Below are positions 7,689 to 16,704 of a stretch of DNA of 46,078 nt, one piece after another. Under the pieces are notes generated by a model. The model was not told the origin of the DNA. It worked only from the letters and a program-made list of their open reading frames with translations, and ran no database searches. Location of the stretch: the NCBI GenBank assembly GCA_002305415.1, contig DBQX01000095.1:1-46078 (forward strand), in the 5' to 3' direction. This DNA comes from Actinomycetales bacterium UBA1383. GTDB taxonomy: Bacteria > Actinomycetota > Actinomycetes > Actinomycetales > Actinomycetaceae. Numbering within the stretch: the stretch's first letter is position 1; each line of letters opens with the position of its first letter. Made by a program: the position numbers and the translations under genes.

Positions 7689-8546
7689 TCAGCTCCTGCC
7701 GGCCCCGGCGTCGTCATCGACCGTGACCGCGTGCTCGATCCGGCCGCCGGCTGCCGCCGCCATCGTGATCGAGTCCGTGGCCTGCACGGTCACGGTGATG
7801 CCGTAAGTATCGCGCAGGACGGCGAGATGTCCCGCAGCCCGGGTGCGGGCAAGTCGCACCTGCAGGTCGGTCGGGTCGCCGATCGCCTCGATGGTGTACG
7901 GACTGGCCAGCGGCGTGAGGTTGACGAGGATCGCTTCACCGGCGTTGCGGATGGAACTCTGGGTGGCGAGTCGCTGGCCGTCGATGGCGATGGCCTCCGC
8001 TCCAGCGGACCACAGTGCGTTGACCACGACCTGGAGGTCGAAGTCCTGGACCGTCTGGTCGGAGTTGAGGGCCGAGGTGTCGTCGAGCGTGATGGTCACG
8101 CCCGGGCCCCGCACCGGCTCGGACCCAATGAGGGCGCCCAGCGTCCGCCCCTGAGCCACGATCGTGTCGTTCGTGGTCTCGAGGAGTTGCGCGCGGAGTT
8201 CCTGGACCTCGCCCTGGAGCGCGGCCAGCTCCCCCTCGAGCGACTCCTGCGTGCCGAGGGCGTCCTGTGCCTGCTCACGGAGCAGGTCGACCGCGCTGGA
8301 GGACCCGAACCGGACTCCCCGGAGATCCTTCGCCGCCCACAGCGCGGCGGCGACCAGCAGCGCGATCAGCGCGGCTGCCAGCGCACGCTGGAAGAGCGGG
8401 CGAGCCTCGCGCGCGTCGCGCTCCCCCGCCGCGCCGTAGCCACCTCCGACGGCGTCCTCCAGCAGCCGACGGAGCGCCCACTCACTCGCGGAGACCACCG
8501 GGTCCCGGGCACCCGCACGTCCCTCGTCCTTCGGAGTGCCGCTCAT
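7689..8546 (-). CDS. DUF881 membrane-anchored protein, long paralogue
   Basis: This 285-residue protein has a longer cytoplasmic N-terminus (about 50 residues) before one membrane helix (ALAAALIALLVAAALWAA, about 55-72), a coiled coil (about 85-122) and the DUF881 domain with EPVRGPGVTITLDD and NALWSAGAEAIAIDGQR. It is paralogous to the gene two places downstream. The start ATG 8546 overlaps the stop of the CDP-alcohol phosphatidyltransferase gene (ATGA). Longer in-frame upstream sequence is antisense-like and is not used. Confidence 0.85.
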   Translation of the reverse strand: MSGTPKDEGRAGARDPVVSASEWALRRLLEDAVGGGYGAAGERDAREARPLFQRALAAALIALLVAAALWAAKDLRGVRFGSSSAVDLLREQAQDALGTQESLEGELAALQGEVQELRAQLLETTNDTIVAQGRTLGALIGSEPVRGPGVTITLDDTSALNSDQTVQDFDLQVVVNALWSAGAEAIAIDGQRLATQSSIRNAGEAILVNLTPLASPYTIEAIGDPTDLQVRLARTRAAGHLAVLRDTYGITVTVQATDSITMAAAAGGRIEHAVTVDDDAGAGRS

Positions 8547-9112
8547 GCGGCCATACCGCGGATCGCACGCGCCATCTGGCCGAGGTAGATCCCGGCGGAG
8601 ACCCAGTACAGGGCAACGCCCCAGAGCGCCGCGGCCCACCCGACGACGTGGCAGAGATAGCCGAACGTGTCGCCGAACTTCGCGAGCAGCAGCAGCGGGA
8701 AGGAGTACATCAGCGCGAACGTCCCCGCCTTGCCCACGAGGTGGACCTGCCATGGGGCGATGCCGTGGCGGGTGAGGACGGGAAGGAGCGCGGTGAGGAG
8801 GATGTCCCTCGAGGCGATGAGGCCCACCAGCCACCAGGGGACGAACCCGCGGTACGCGAGCCCGAGCAGCGTCACGAAGATGTAGAGCCGATCCGCGGCC
8901 GGATCCAGCAGCTGTCCGAGGCGACTCGTCTGGTTGAACCGCCGGGCGATCACGCCGTCGAGCCAGTCGCTGGCACCCGCGGCCATCAGGACGATGACGG
9001 CCGCCACGTCGGCGCCGGAGAAGATGAGGACCGCGAACACGGGGACCAGGGCGAGGCGCAGCATCGAGATGAGGTTGGGGATCGTCCAGACGCGGGCGCT
9101 GGGCTCGTTCAC
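8543..9112 (-). CDS. CDP-alcohol phosphatidyltransferase (PgsA2-like)
   Basis: This 189-residue integral membrane enzyme has an intact CDP-alcohol phosphotransferase motif: Asp49, Asp52-Gly53, Ala56-Arg57, Gly66, Asp70 and Asp74 (D-x2-DG-x2-AR-x8-G-x3-D-x3-D). It transfers a phosphatidyl group from CDP-diacylglycerol to an alcohol acceptor such as glycerol phosphate; the acceptor cannot be read from sequence. It is the first gene of the minus-strand DUF881/Sbp operon, matching the position of pgsA2 in mycobacteria. The next upstream gene is divergent. Confidence 0.88.
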   Translation of the reverse strand: MNEPSARVWTIPNLISMLRLALVPVFAVLIFSGADVAAVIVLMAAGASDWLDGVIARRFNQTSRLGQLLDPAADRLYIFVTLLGLAYRGFVPWWLVGLIASRDILLTALLPVLTRHGIAPWQVHLVGKAGTFALMYSFPLLLLAKFGDTFGYLCHVVGWAAALWGVALYWVSAGIYLGQMARAIRGMAA

Positions 9113-9176
9113 GTGCTCCCCTCGGTGTGCGTCATCGGGCCACGACGGACCCCTCCCCCGAAATCATGCCATCCTT

Positions 9177-9788
9177 GTGGATGTGTTGGAGTTGTTGACG
9201 GGCTCGGGTCTCGCTGTCGCGGCCGGCCTGAACGCCTACATCCCCCTGCTGGCCCTTGGCCTGCTCTCCCGCTTCACGGACCTGGTTCAGCTTCCAGGTG
9301 GCTGGACATGGCTGGAGCATCCCGCCTCCCTCATCATCCTCGCGATCCTGCTGGCCATCGAGGTGGTGGCCGACAAGATCCCGGCGGTCGACAGCGTGAA
9401 CGATGCGATCCAGACCGTCATCCGCCCGGCTGCGGGCGGCATGGTGTTCGCGGCGGGGTCCGGCTCCCAGACGATCGCGATCGAGGACCCGGCCACCATC
9501 TTCCAGACGGGCGCCTGGGTTCCGATAGCCCTGGGTGTCTTCCTCGCCCTCACCACCCACACGGCGAAGGCGATCGGCCGGCCGATCGTGAACGTGTCGA
9601 CCGCGGGGGCGGGCGGCCCCGTGGTCTCGACCGCGGAGGATGTCTCCTCCGCCGCGCTGGTCGGTGTGTCCGTGTTCCTCCCACTGCTCGTGGCCCTCGT
9701 CCTCGTGGTGCTCATCGTGGGCGTGATCTGGCTCGTGCTGAAGTGGCGGGAGCACGGCCGGCGCCCGACGTCATCCTCCATCTACTGA
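9177..9788 (+). CDS. DUF4126 family membrane protein
   Basis: This 203-residue protein has membrane helices at about 8-30, 48-64, 115-135 and 168-192 and the DUF4126 opening GSGLAVAAGLNAYIPLLALGL, followed by EVVADKIPAVDSVNDAIQT and IRPAAGGMVF. The function is unknown; the family occurs alone in many bacteria. Two in-frame GTG codons (9177 and 9183) can serve as start; neither has a clear ribosome-binding site, so the start is uncertain by two codons. It is divergent from the phosphatidyltransferase gene across 64 bp. Confidence 0.8.
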   Translation: MDVLELLTGSGLAVAAGLNAYIPLLALGLLSRFTDLVQLPGGWTWLEHPASLIILAILLAIEVVADKIPAVDSVNDAIQTVIRPAAGGMVFAAGSGSQTIAIEDPATIFQTGAWVPIALGVFLALTTHTAKAIGRPIVNVSTAGAGGPVVSTAEDVSSAALVGVSVFLPLLVALVLVVLIVGVIWLVLKWREHGRRPTSSSIY

Positions 9789-9803
9789 ACCCGACCCTCC
9801 GCG

Positions 9804-9809
9804 TAGGGT
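9804..9809 (+). promoter_or_regulatory. -10 hexamer TAGGGT of a leaderless promoter
   Basis: TAGGGT lies 6 nt before ATG 9816, placing the transcript start at the start codon. It is also the right arm of a short inverted repeat (ACCCT/AGGGT) in the 27-bp spacer after the DUF4126 gene. Confidence 0.5.
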
Positions 9810-9815
9810 GGGTCA

Positions 9816-10802
9816 ATGAGATTCGGGCTGTTCATTCCACAGGGCTGGCGCTTCGACCTGGTGGGCATCGCGCCCGCCGACCAGTGGGGCGTGATGCGGG
9901 ACCTCGCCCGGCACGCCGACGACGGCCCCTGGGACTCCGTGTGGGTGTACGACCACTTCCACACCACCCCGCAGCCGTCCGGGGAGGCCACGCACGAGGC
10001 GTGGGCCCTCATGGCGGGCCTCGGCGCCGTCACGAGCCGGGTGCGGCTCGGTCAGATGTGCACCTGCATGGGCTACCGCCCACCGATGTACCTGGCGAAG
10101 GCCGCCGCCACCGTTGACCACATTTCCGGTGGCCGCCTCGAGATGGGCATCGGCGGCGGCTGGTACGAGCACGAGTGGCGCGCCTACGGCTATGGCTTCC
10201 CCCGCGCCGGGGAGCGGCTGCGCATGCTCAACGAGGGCGTCCAGATCATGCGGCAGGCGTGGACGGAAGGTGTGGCGACGTTCCACGGCCGCCACTACGA
10301 CGTCGACGGCGCCATCTGCCAGCCCCTCCCCCTCCAGGAGGGCGGCATCCCGCTGTGGATCGCCGGCGGCGGCGAGAAGGTCACCCTCCGGATCGCGGCG
10401 CGGTACGCGGACTACACCAACTTCGACGGCACCCCGGCGGGCTTCGCGCGGAAGAGCGAGATCCTGCGGGGCCACTGCGACGACGTCGGCCGCGACTACG
10501 CCGGGATCACCCGGTCCGCCAACTACAACGTCTTCATCGGGCGCGACGAGGCCGAGGTGGCCGAACGCCGGACGCGGTACGTCGAACGGCTCCGCCCCCA
10601 CCTCACCGAGGAGCAGCTCGCCGGGCAGCTGCGGTCCTTCGACGGCATGCCCGCCGTCGGCACGCCCGAGCGGGTCGTCGAGAACCTCCGCGAGCTGGCG
10701 GCGCTCGGGATGGACTACGGCATCTTCTACTTCCCGGAGGCCGCCTACGACCGCTCCGGCATCGACCTGTTCGCCCGCGAGGTCATCCCCGCGTTGCGCT
10801 GA
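9816..10802 (+). CDS. LLM-class F420-dependent oxidoreductase
   Basis: This 328-residue bacterial-luciferase-fold protein begins MRFGLFIPQG and has the flavin/F420 features WVYDHFH (about 45-51), RVRLGQMCTC (about 72-81), KAAATVDHISGGRLEMGIGGGW (about 95-116) and a C-terminal VGTPERVVENLRELAALGMDYGIFYFP. Proteins of this subtype use F420 or FMN to oxidise or reduce small molecules; the substrate is unknown. It is probably transcribed leaderless from the hexamer at 9804. Its last 20 bases overlap the 3' end of the convergent ABC permease gene. Confidence 0.85.
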   Translation: MRFGLFIPQGWRFDLVGIAPADQWGVMRDLARHADDGPWDSVWVYDHFHTTPQPSGEATHEAWALMAGLGAVTSRVRLGQMCTCMGYRPPMYLAKAAATVDHISGGRLEMGIGGGWYEHEWRAYGYGFPRAGERLRMLNEGVQIMRQAWTEGVATFHGRHYDVDGAICQPLPLQEGGIPLWIAGGGEKVTLRIAARYADYTNFDGTPAGFARKSEILRGHCDDVGRDYAGITRSANYNVFIGRDEAEVAERRTRYVERLRPHLTEEQLAGQLRSFDGMPAVGTPERVVENLRELAALGMDYGIFYFPEAAYDRSGIDLFAREVIPALR

Positions 10803-12429
10803 CGCGGGCGCGGGCCGGCCGCCCCTCCTTCACCGCCTCCGAGCGGAAGCGGGTGGCGATGACGACGACGGAGACCGCCGCCCACGCCAGGATCACCGCG
10901 ACGTGGCTCCACGGGAACGGTCCGGCGACCGCCGTGACGGAGTCGGTCATGGCGCGGGCGGCGTGGCGGAGCGGGAAGATCCAGCCGATCGTGTCGAGGA
11001 CGTCGGGGAGGTCGACGCCGGCGACGAAGATGTCCGAGATGAAGCAGAGCGGCAGCAACGTGCCGAGGGTCGCGCCCAGCACCGCCTGCCCGGAGTGCTC
11101 GAGGGACGCGACTGCCAGCCCGACGAGCGCGAACGTCGTGGCCGACAACACGAACACCAGCAGGCCCACCGGCCAGCCGGGAGGCACGGGGGGCGAGTAC
11201 ATGGCGACCGCGAGCAGGGCGATCGCGACGAGCGTGAGCAGCGAGACGACGAGCGCCGCGACCACCCGGCCGGCGAGCATCACGCCTGTGGGCAGCGGCG
11301 TCGCCCGGGTCCGCTTCAGCACGCCCCGCTCCCGGTCCTCTGCGAGGCCCTGCGGCATGTTCACGAACGAGGTGACCGCCGAGCCGTAGATCGCCATGGT
11401 CGCGGCGAAGAACGTGCCGAGCAGGAGCCCCTCGCGGATCTCGAGGTCCCCACCCCCGTTGACAGTCGGGATGATCGCGACGAGCAGAAGCGGGAAGACG
11501 ACGGCGAAGAACACCGAGGAGGCGTCCCGCCACAGGATCGCCTGCGCGTGGGCGACCTGGCCGGTGAACAGCGTCCAGAGGGACGGGCGTCCCGCCCGCA
11601 GCGGCGAGGCGTCAGCCGGGACCACGCGGGCCCCGCCCGCCCGCTCGACGGCGGGACGCGCCTCCCGTCCGCCCCGCAGCGCCCACAGTGCCATCAGCGC
11701 GCCGGCCACTCCCCACAACGCGATCACCGCGAGGTGGTCCCACTGGAACCCCGAGCCGGTGAGGTACGGGTTCAGCGCGTCGGAGAACACCGTGACCATG
11801 TGCTTGAGCGGGAAGATCCACGCGATCGTGTTCATCCACTCCGGCGTCTCGCCGCTCACCATGAACACACCCGAGATGAAGGACAGCACGATCGCGATGC
11901 CGTTGGTCACGGCGACCACCATCGGCACGGTGGGCAGCAGCAGCGCCAGCGCGATGCCGAGTGCCGCGAACGTGAACGAGGAGACGAGGAGGGTCACCAC
12001 GAGCGCGACGATCGAGCGGCCGAGGATCTGCAGCTCGTACAGCGCCGCGCCCACACCGAGCACCAGGGCCACGGCGATGAGGCCGAGCAGCACCGCCGCG
12101 CCGATCCGCCCGCCGATCAGCGCCCACCGCGGGAGCGGGGTGCCGCTCTGCCGCTTCAGCACCCCCGTCGCCCGTGCCTCGGCGAGCCCGGAGGCGAGGA
12201 ACGAGAACGTCGCCATGATGACGCCGAAGGATGCCAGCGCGGGGGCGAGGAACTGCACCAGGCGCACGCCGGTGCGCTCGTCGACCACCGCGTTGCCGAT
12301 CAGCGCGGCGAGCAGCACGAAGAACAGCAGCGGGAACGCCACGGACAGGATCATCGTCAGCGGCGTCCGCAGCAGCGCGATCAGCTCGTGGCGGACCTGC
12401 CGGACGAGCACGGGGAGGCCGCCGTTCAC
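10783..12429 (-). CDS. ABC-2 type exporter permease, internally duplicated
   Basis: This 548-residue membrane protein is made of two homologous ABC2-type halves, each with about six helices. Repeat landmarks are ATGVLKRQSGTPLPRWALIGGRIGAA in the first half, written here in pieces as ATGVLKRQSGTPLP plus GGRIGAA (residues about 92-117), against RERGVLKRTRATPLP plus AGRVVAA (about 364-392), and the pair IAWIFPLKHMV and IGWIFPLRHAA near the end of each half. A soluble linker (about 255-285) joins them. The protein thus probably forms the complete transmembrane core by itself. GTG 12429 overlaps the TGA of the ATPase gene, so the pair forms one drug or lipid exporter. Confidence 0.87.
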   Translation of the reverse strand: MNGGLPVLVRQVRHELIALLRTPLTMILSVAFPLLFFVLLAALIGNAVVDERTGVRLVQFLAPALASFGVIMATFSFLASGLAEARATGVLKRQSGTPLPRWALIGGRIGAAVLLGLIAVALVLGVGAALYELQILGRSIVALVVTLLVSSFTFAALGIALALLLPTVPMVVAVTNGIAIVLSFISGVFMVSGETPEWMNTIAWIFPLKHMVTVFSDALNPYLTGSGFQWDHLAVIALWGVAGALMALWALRGGREARPAVERAGGARVVPADASPLRAGRPSLWTLFTGQVAHAQAILWRDASSVFFAVVFPLLLVAIIPTVNGGGDLEIREGLLLGTFFAATMAIYGSAVTSFVNMPQGLAEDRERGVLKRTRATPLPTGVMLAGRVVAALVVSLLTLVAIALLAVAMYSPPVPPGWPVGLLVFVLSATTFALVGLAVASLEHSGQAVLGATLGTLLPLCFISDIFVAGVDLPDVLDTIGWIFPLRHAARAMTDSVTAVAGPFPWSHVAVILAWAAVSVVVIATRFRSEAVKEGRPARARVSATRG

Positions 12430-13346
12430 GCCTCCACCTCCTCCTGCGTGCCCCGTCCGACGAGGTCGAGGTAGACGTCCTCGAGGCTCGGACGCGCCAG
12501 GGTGAGATCCTCGAACTCGAGCCCACGACCGACCGCCCACGCCGACAGCGTGGCGACGTCGGCGGTCGCCGACGTGGTTCGTACCTCGACGACGTTCCCC
12601 GCCACCCGGTGCTCGCCCCCGACGGCCGGCAGGTCGGCCGAGGCGACTCCGGTGGGCAGGCGGAACGAGATGACGGTGGCCCCCCCGGCGGCGGCGGACA
12701 GTTCCGCCGGCGTCCCGGACGCCACGACGCGACCGTGGTCGATGATGACCACGCGGTCCGCGAGGTGCTCCGCCTCGTCGAGGTAGTGCGTGGTGAGCAG
12801 GATCGTGGCACCGAGGTCACGCAGCCCGTCCACGAGTTCCCACGCGTTCCTCCGCGCGGAGGGATCGAAACCGGTGGTCGGCTCGTCGAGGAAGATCATC
12901 TCCGGGTTCCCCACGATGCCCAGCGCGAGGTCGAGGCGGCGGCGTTGCCCGCCGGAGAGGGTACGCACGCGCGCGTCCGCCTTTTCCGTGAGCCCGGTGA
13001 GCCGGATGACGTCGTCGACGGCGCGTGGGCGGGGGAAGTAGCCGGCGTGGAGGCGGATGAGCTCACGTGGGGTGAAGTTCTCCTCGAATCCCGCCTCCTG
13101 CAGGACGACTCCGATCCGTTCGCGGAAGGGGCGACCGCCGGTCTGCGGATCCATGCCGAGCACCCGCACCTCGCCGGCGTCACGTCGCCGGTAGCCCTCG
13201 AGGATCTCGACCGTCGTCGTCTTGCCCGCCCCGTTGGGGCCGAGGAGCGCCACGACCTCGCCCACCTCGACGGTCAGGTCGAGACCGTCAACGGCGGCGA
13301 GGGACCCGTACGACTTGCGCAGACCCGTCACGTCGATTGCTGCCAT
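12426..13346 (-). CDS. ABC exporter ATP-binding protein (DrrA type)
   Basis: This 306-residue ATPase has Walker A GPNGAGKTT (36-44), the signature LSGGQRRR, Walker B MIFLDEP and the switch His in TTHYLDEAEHL. The C-terminal 70 residues form the extension typical of DrrA/CcmA-like exporters. It powers the duplicated permease encoded directly downstream with a 4-base overlap. The start ATG 13346 is chosen because MAAIDVTGLRKSYG is the normal opening of the family; the upstream in-frame stretch is non-family sequence. It is divergent from a lipoprotein gene across 89 bp. Confidence 0.9.
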   Translation of the reverse strand: MAAIDVTGLRKSYGSLAAVDGLDLTVEVGEVVALLGPNGAGKTTTVEILEGYRRRDAGEVRVLGMDPQTGGRPFRERIGVVLQEAGFEENFTPRELIRLHAGYFPRPRAVDDVIRLTGLTEKADARVRTLSGGQRRRLDLALGIVGNPEMIFLDEPTTGFDPSARRNAWELVDGLRDLGATILLTTHYLDEAEHLADRVVIIDHGRVVASGTPAELSAAAGGATVISFRLPTGVASADLPAVGGEHRVAGNVVEVRTTSATADVATLSAWAVGRGLEFEDLTLARPSLEDVYLDLVGRGTQEEVEA

Positions 13347-13423
13347 CACCACTCCATTCGTCGCTGCGGCACCAGTGTGGCCCATGCCGACCCCTCCGCC
13401 CACGGCACAAGGTCACAGGCGGG

Positions 13424-13429
13424 TAGTCT
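13424..13429 (+). promoter_or_regulatory. -10 hexamer TAGTCT of a leaderless promoter
   Basis: TAGTCT fits TANNNT and lies 6 nt before ATG 13436; there is no Shine-Dalgarno, so leaderless translation is likely. Confidence 0.45.
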
Positions 13430-13435
13430 CGGTCC

Positions 13436-15019
13436 ATGATGGCGAGGCGGTGGGTCGCAGGGGTGACGATCGGGGTCCTGACGCTCGCCGGATGTGTGCC
13501 GGCTCCGACGCCCGACACCAGGACGACGGCGCCGAGCTGCGCTGACCTCCCGGCCAGGATCGTCGACGCCGTCCAGGACTACGTGGACAGCTTCGCCGCC
13601 ACCACTTCGTCCGGTGTGGGCGGTGCCGTGACCGCCCGGCAGGCGGACTTCGCGGAGGTGACAGCGGCACTGAACAGGCTCGGCGAGGAGCTGGGGTGCG
13701 ACCGGGAGGAGCTCGCCACTGGCGTACGGCAGGAGCTGACCCGTCTCCGCGGCGGCACCCCGCTGCAGGACGCCATCGCGGACACCTTCAGGGCCGGTCC
13801 GCTCGGCACTGCGGACCCCTCCGACCTGGGCCCGCTGCAGCTCGGCGTGGGAACCGCGGACGAACTCGTGGCTGCCCTCGCCGTGGCGGGCAGCGGCTCC
13901 GTCATCCGGATCGCGGGCGGGGAGTATCGCCTCAGCCAACCGCTCGTCATGCTGCGGCCCGTGACCCTCGTGGGTGCCGGCGCCGCGGCGACGGTCCTGG
14001 TCTCGACCGCAGCCGACGCCGCGCTCGTCCTCGCCACCGACGGGGACGCGGTGGTCCGTGACCTCGCCATCGCCCACGAAGGACCACAGCCTGCGTCGGT
14101 CGTGCTGGTCGCGGGCGGCGGATACGTCCTGGAGCGGCTGCGCATCGACGGTGGTGCCGCCGTCGGGTCCGGGGGCTACGGCGTCGTCCTCTGCCCAGCC
14201 AGCAACCCGCTCCTCGGTACGGGCACGCGCCGCGTCCTCGACGACGTCACGCTCGTCGGCACACCGGCGGGTGGCGTGGTGGTCGCGGGCGAGGAGGCCC
14301 CCACGATCAGGGACGTCTCCGTCACGGGTTCCGCCGGATGCGGGCTGTGCTTCGTCGAGCGCTCCGCCGGGACCGTCTCGGGGGCGACGATCTCCGACAC
14401 CCAGGTCGGTGTGCGGGTGGACGACGAGGCCGCGCCCGATGTCGGGGAGGCCACCGTCACCCGCTCCGAGGTGGGCGTGGCCCTGACCGGATCCGGCGCC
14501 ACCCGGGTGACCGGCGGGGCCCTGCGGGAGAACACGACCGGCATCCAGGTCACGGGTGACGGGCCGGCGGTCATCGCCGGCGTCACGGTCGCGGACAGCG
14601 TCGACGTCGGCGTCAGGGTCTCGGGGTCCGCGCGGCCCACCCTCAGCGAGTTGCTGGTCACCGGCAGCACCCCCGTCGGCGTCGCCGTCGTCGGGCAGGC
14701 AGCGCCCACCTGTGACGGCGGCCGCGTCGAGACCACGGGAGAGGTCGGCATGATCTGGGCAGAGCGCGGCGCCGGGACGGCGACCGGCGTCAGCGTCGTC
14801 GGGCCCCGCCTCGCGCTGCAGCTCAGCGACGACGCCTCCCCCACGCTCGTTGGCGTCACGGCAGCGGCGGCGGCCGGAGCCCTGCTCGCGAACGGCCGCA
14901 GCGCGGGCACGGTGGACCTCAGCTGCACGCCCGGTGACGGCGCGCTGGTGGCGCTCGCCGACCAGACGACGACAGCGGTCACCGCGGGCGTCGACTGCCG
15001 CCTGGTCGACGAACGCTGA
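13436..15019 (+). CDS. Lipoprotein with right-handed parallel beta-helix repeats
   Basis: This 527-residue protein has a signal peptide with lipobox LTLAGC (cleavage before Cys21), so it should be anchored on the outer face of the membrane. Residues about 150-510 are built of short repeats rich in Gly, Val, Thr and Asp, such as VVVAGEEAPTIRDVSVTGS, VRVDDEAAPDVGEATVTRS and VRVSGSARPTLSELLVTGS, spaced by about 22-24 residues; these are beta-helix (PbH1/NosD-like) coils. Such proteins often bind or process polysaccharides, but no catalytic residues are evident. ATG 13439 is an alternative start. It is divergent from the ABC exporter operon, and its stop abuts the convergent GH13 gene. Confidence 0.8.
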   Translation: MMARRWVAGVTIGVLTLAGCVPAPTPDTRTTAPSCADLPARIVDAVQDYVDSFAATTSSGVGGAVTARQADFAEVTAALNRLGEELGCDREELATGVRQELTRLRGGTPLQDAIADTFRAGPLGTADPSDLGPLQLGVGTADELVAALAVAGSGSVIRIAGGEYRLSQPLVMLRPVTLVGAGAAATVLVSTAADAALVLATDGDAVVRDLAIAHEGPQPASVVLVAGGGYVLERLRIDGGAAVGSGGYGVVLCPASNPLLGTGTRRVLDDVTLVGTPAGGVVVAGEEAPTIRDVSVTGSAGCGLCFVERSAGTVSGATISDTQVGVRVDDEAAPDVGEATVTRSEVGVALTGSGATRVTGGALRENTTGIQVTGDGPAVIAGVTVADSVDVGVRVSGSARPTLSELLVTGSTPVGVAVVGQAAPTCDGGRVETTGEVGMIWAERGAGTATGVSVVGPRLALQLSDDASPTLVGVTAAAAAGALLANGRSAGTVDLSCTPGDGALVALADQTTTAVTAGVDCRLVDER

Positions 15020-16702
15020 TCAGACCAGCCGCCGCTCCCCCGGGTGCTGGACCCGGAGCCAGCGGTAGCCGAACCCGTCGAGGGCGAGTTCCACGGCGCC
15101 GTCGGGACCGACCTCGCAGTCACCCTGCCGCAGGAGGTCCACGAGCCGCGTCCCCTCCTCGTCAGGGAGCTCGAGGGGAACCGTCAGCGCGTCCGGGCCG
15201 AAGTTGTGCAGCAGGACCATGGAGGCGGTGTCCCACGTGACCCGGTGCACGAGGACCGCGGCATGCGGCTGGGCGAGGATCTCGTGGCGTCCCCAGCCGA
15301 GTTCGGGGCACTCGCGGTAGCGGCGCGCCATCGCGGAGATGTGGGCGAGCAATGACTCCGGGTCGTGGCGGGCATCCGCGACGTTGACGTGCTGCGGGCT
15401 GTAGGACCCGCCCGGGAGCGGATGGACGAGATCCCCGGGGTCGGCGGTCGAGAAGCCGCCCGTCGGGTCGTTCGCCCACTGCATGGGCGTCCGCACCGCC
15501 ATCCGGCCAGGGATGTCGAGATTCTCCCCCATGCCGATCTCCTCGCCGTAGAACAGGACGGGGGTCCCGGGGAGGGCGAACAGCAGGGAGTAGACCATCC
15601 GCAGGCGCCGCGGATCGCCGTCGAGCATCGGCGGGAGCCGGCGGCGCAGCCCACGGGCGAACAACTGCATCTCCGGCTCGGGACCGAAGGCGGTGAACAC
15701 CTCCTCGCGTTCCGAGTCGGTCAGCTTGTCGAGGGTCAGTTCGTCGTGGTTCCGCACGAAGTTGGCGAACTGCGAGTCCGGGGAGATCCGGCCCGTTGGG
15801 CGGGCCCGCAGGGCTTTCGCCAGCGGACGTGCGTCCTGGCGGGCCAGCGAGAGGTACATGGCCTGCATGCCCACGAAGTCGAACATCATGGTGAGCTCGT
15901 CGCCGTCCTTGCCACCGAAGAAGTCCACCTGGTCCCGGTAGGGAACGTTCACCTCGCCGAGGAGGATGCCGTCGCCGCTGCGCCGGTGCAGGAACTGCCG
16001 CAGGGCGCGCAGGTACTCGTGGGGCTGCGAGAAGTCCGCCTTCTCCCGCGTCGACATCCCGAGGTCGTTCAGGAAGAACGGCACGGCGTCCACGCGGAAG
16101 CCGTCCACGCCCACCTGCAGCCAGAATCCCATCACCTTCGCGATCTCGTCCTGCACGGTCCGGTTCGCGATGTTGAGGTCGGGCTGGTGGGCGTAGAAGT
16201 GGTGGAGGTACCACTCCCCCGTCGCCTCGTCCTTCTCCCAGATCGAGTCCTCCTCGTCGGGGAACACCACCTCGTCCGAGGTGTCCGGCGGCGGGTCGGA
16301 ACGCCACACGTAGTGGTCGCGGAACGGGTTGTCCACGGACCTGCGTGACTCGACGAACCAGGGGTGCTGGTCCGAGGTGTGGTTGACGATGAGGTCCACG
16401 ATCACCCGGAGTCCGCGGTCCTTGGCCGTCCGGATGAGCTCGACGACGTCGCCGTGGGTCCCGAGGCGCGGGTCCACCCCGTAGAAGTCCGCCACGTCGT
16501 AGCCGTCGTCCTTGCCGGGCGACGGGTAGAACGGCATGAGCCACAGGCACGTGACCCCGAGCTCGGCGAGGTAGTCCACCCGCTCCGCGAGGCCGTGGAA
16601 GTCGCCGACTCCGTCGCCGTCGGAGTCGAAGAACGTCTCGACGTCCAGGCAGTAGATGACGGCGTTCTTGTACCAGAGGTCCGAGGTGTCGGTGATCCGC
16701 AT
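15020..16702 (-). CDS. GH13 alpha-amylase-family enzyme, trehalose-synthase-like
   Basis: This 560-residue GH13 enzyme opens with WYKNAVIY (10-17), has the DSDGDGVGD loop (26-34), region I VDLIVNHTS (102-110), region II GFRVDAVPF with nucleophile Asp205, region III LLGEVNV with acid/base Glu250 and region IV FVRNHDEL with Asp320. The WYKNAVIY opening and the SWEKDEATGEWYLHHFYAHQPDLN-like segment are typical of maltose alpha-glucosyltransferase/trehalose synthase, though fusion to a maltokinase is absent. Hydrolysis or isomerisation of maltose is the likely reaction. The start is ATG 16702; a GTG at 16708 overlaps the upstream oxidoreductase stop, so the two genes are coupled. Confidence 0.85.
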   Translation of the reverse strand: MRITDTSDLWYKNAVIYCLDVETFFDSDGDGVGDFHGLAERVDYLAELGVTCLWLMPFYPSPGKDDGYDVADFYGVDPRLGTHGDVVELIRTAKDRGLRVIVDLIVNHTSDQHPWFVESRRSVDNPFRDHYVWRSDPPPDTSDEVVFPDEEDSIWEKDEATGEWYLHHFYAHQPDLNIANRTVQDEIAKVMGFWLQVGVDGFRVDAVPFFLNDLGMSTREKADFSQPHEYLRALRQFLHRRSGDGILLGEVNVPYRDQVDFFGGKDGDELTMMFDFVGMQAMYLSLARQDARPLAKALRARPTGRISPDSQFANFVRNHDELTLDKLTDSEREEVFTAFGPEPEMQLFARGLRRRLPPMLDGDPRRLRMVYSLLFALPGTPVLFYGEEIGMGENLDIPGRMAVRTPMQWANDPTGGFSTADPGDLVHPLPGGSYSPQHVNVADARHDPESLLAHISAMARRYRECPELGWGRHEILAQPHAAVLVHRVTWDTASMVLLHNFGPDALTVPLELPDEEGTRLVDLLRQGDCEVGPDGAVELALDGFGYRWLRVQHPGERRLV

Positions 16703-16704
16703 GG

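Noticed and set aside
10114..12474. Plus-strand open frame of 786 codons
   Set aside because: It is the Arg/Gly/Asp-rich complement of the ABC exporter permease and LLM gene, a high-GC artefact.
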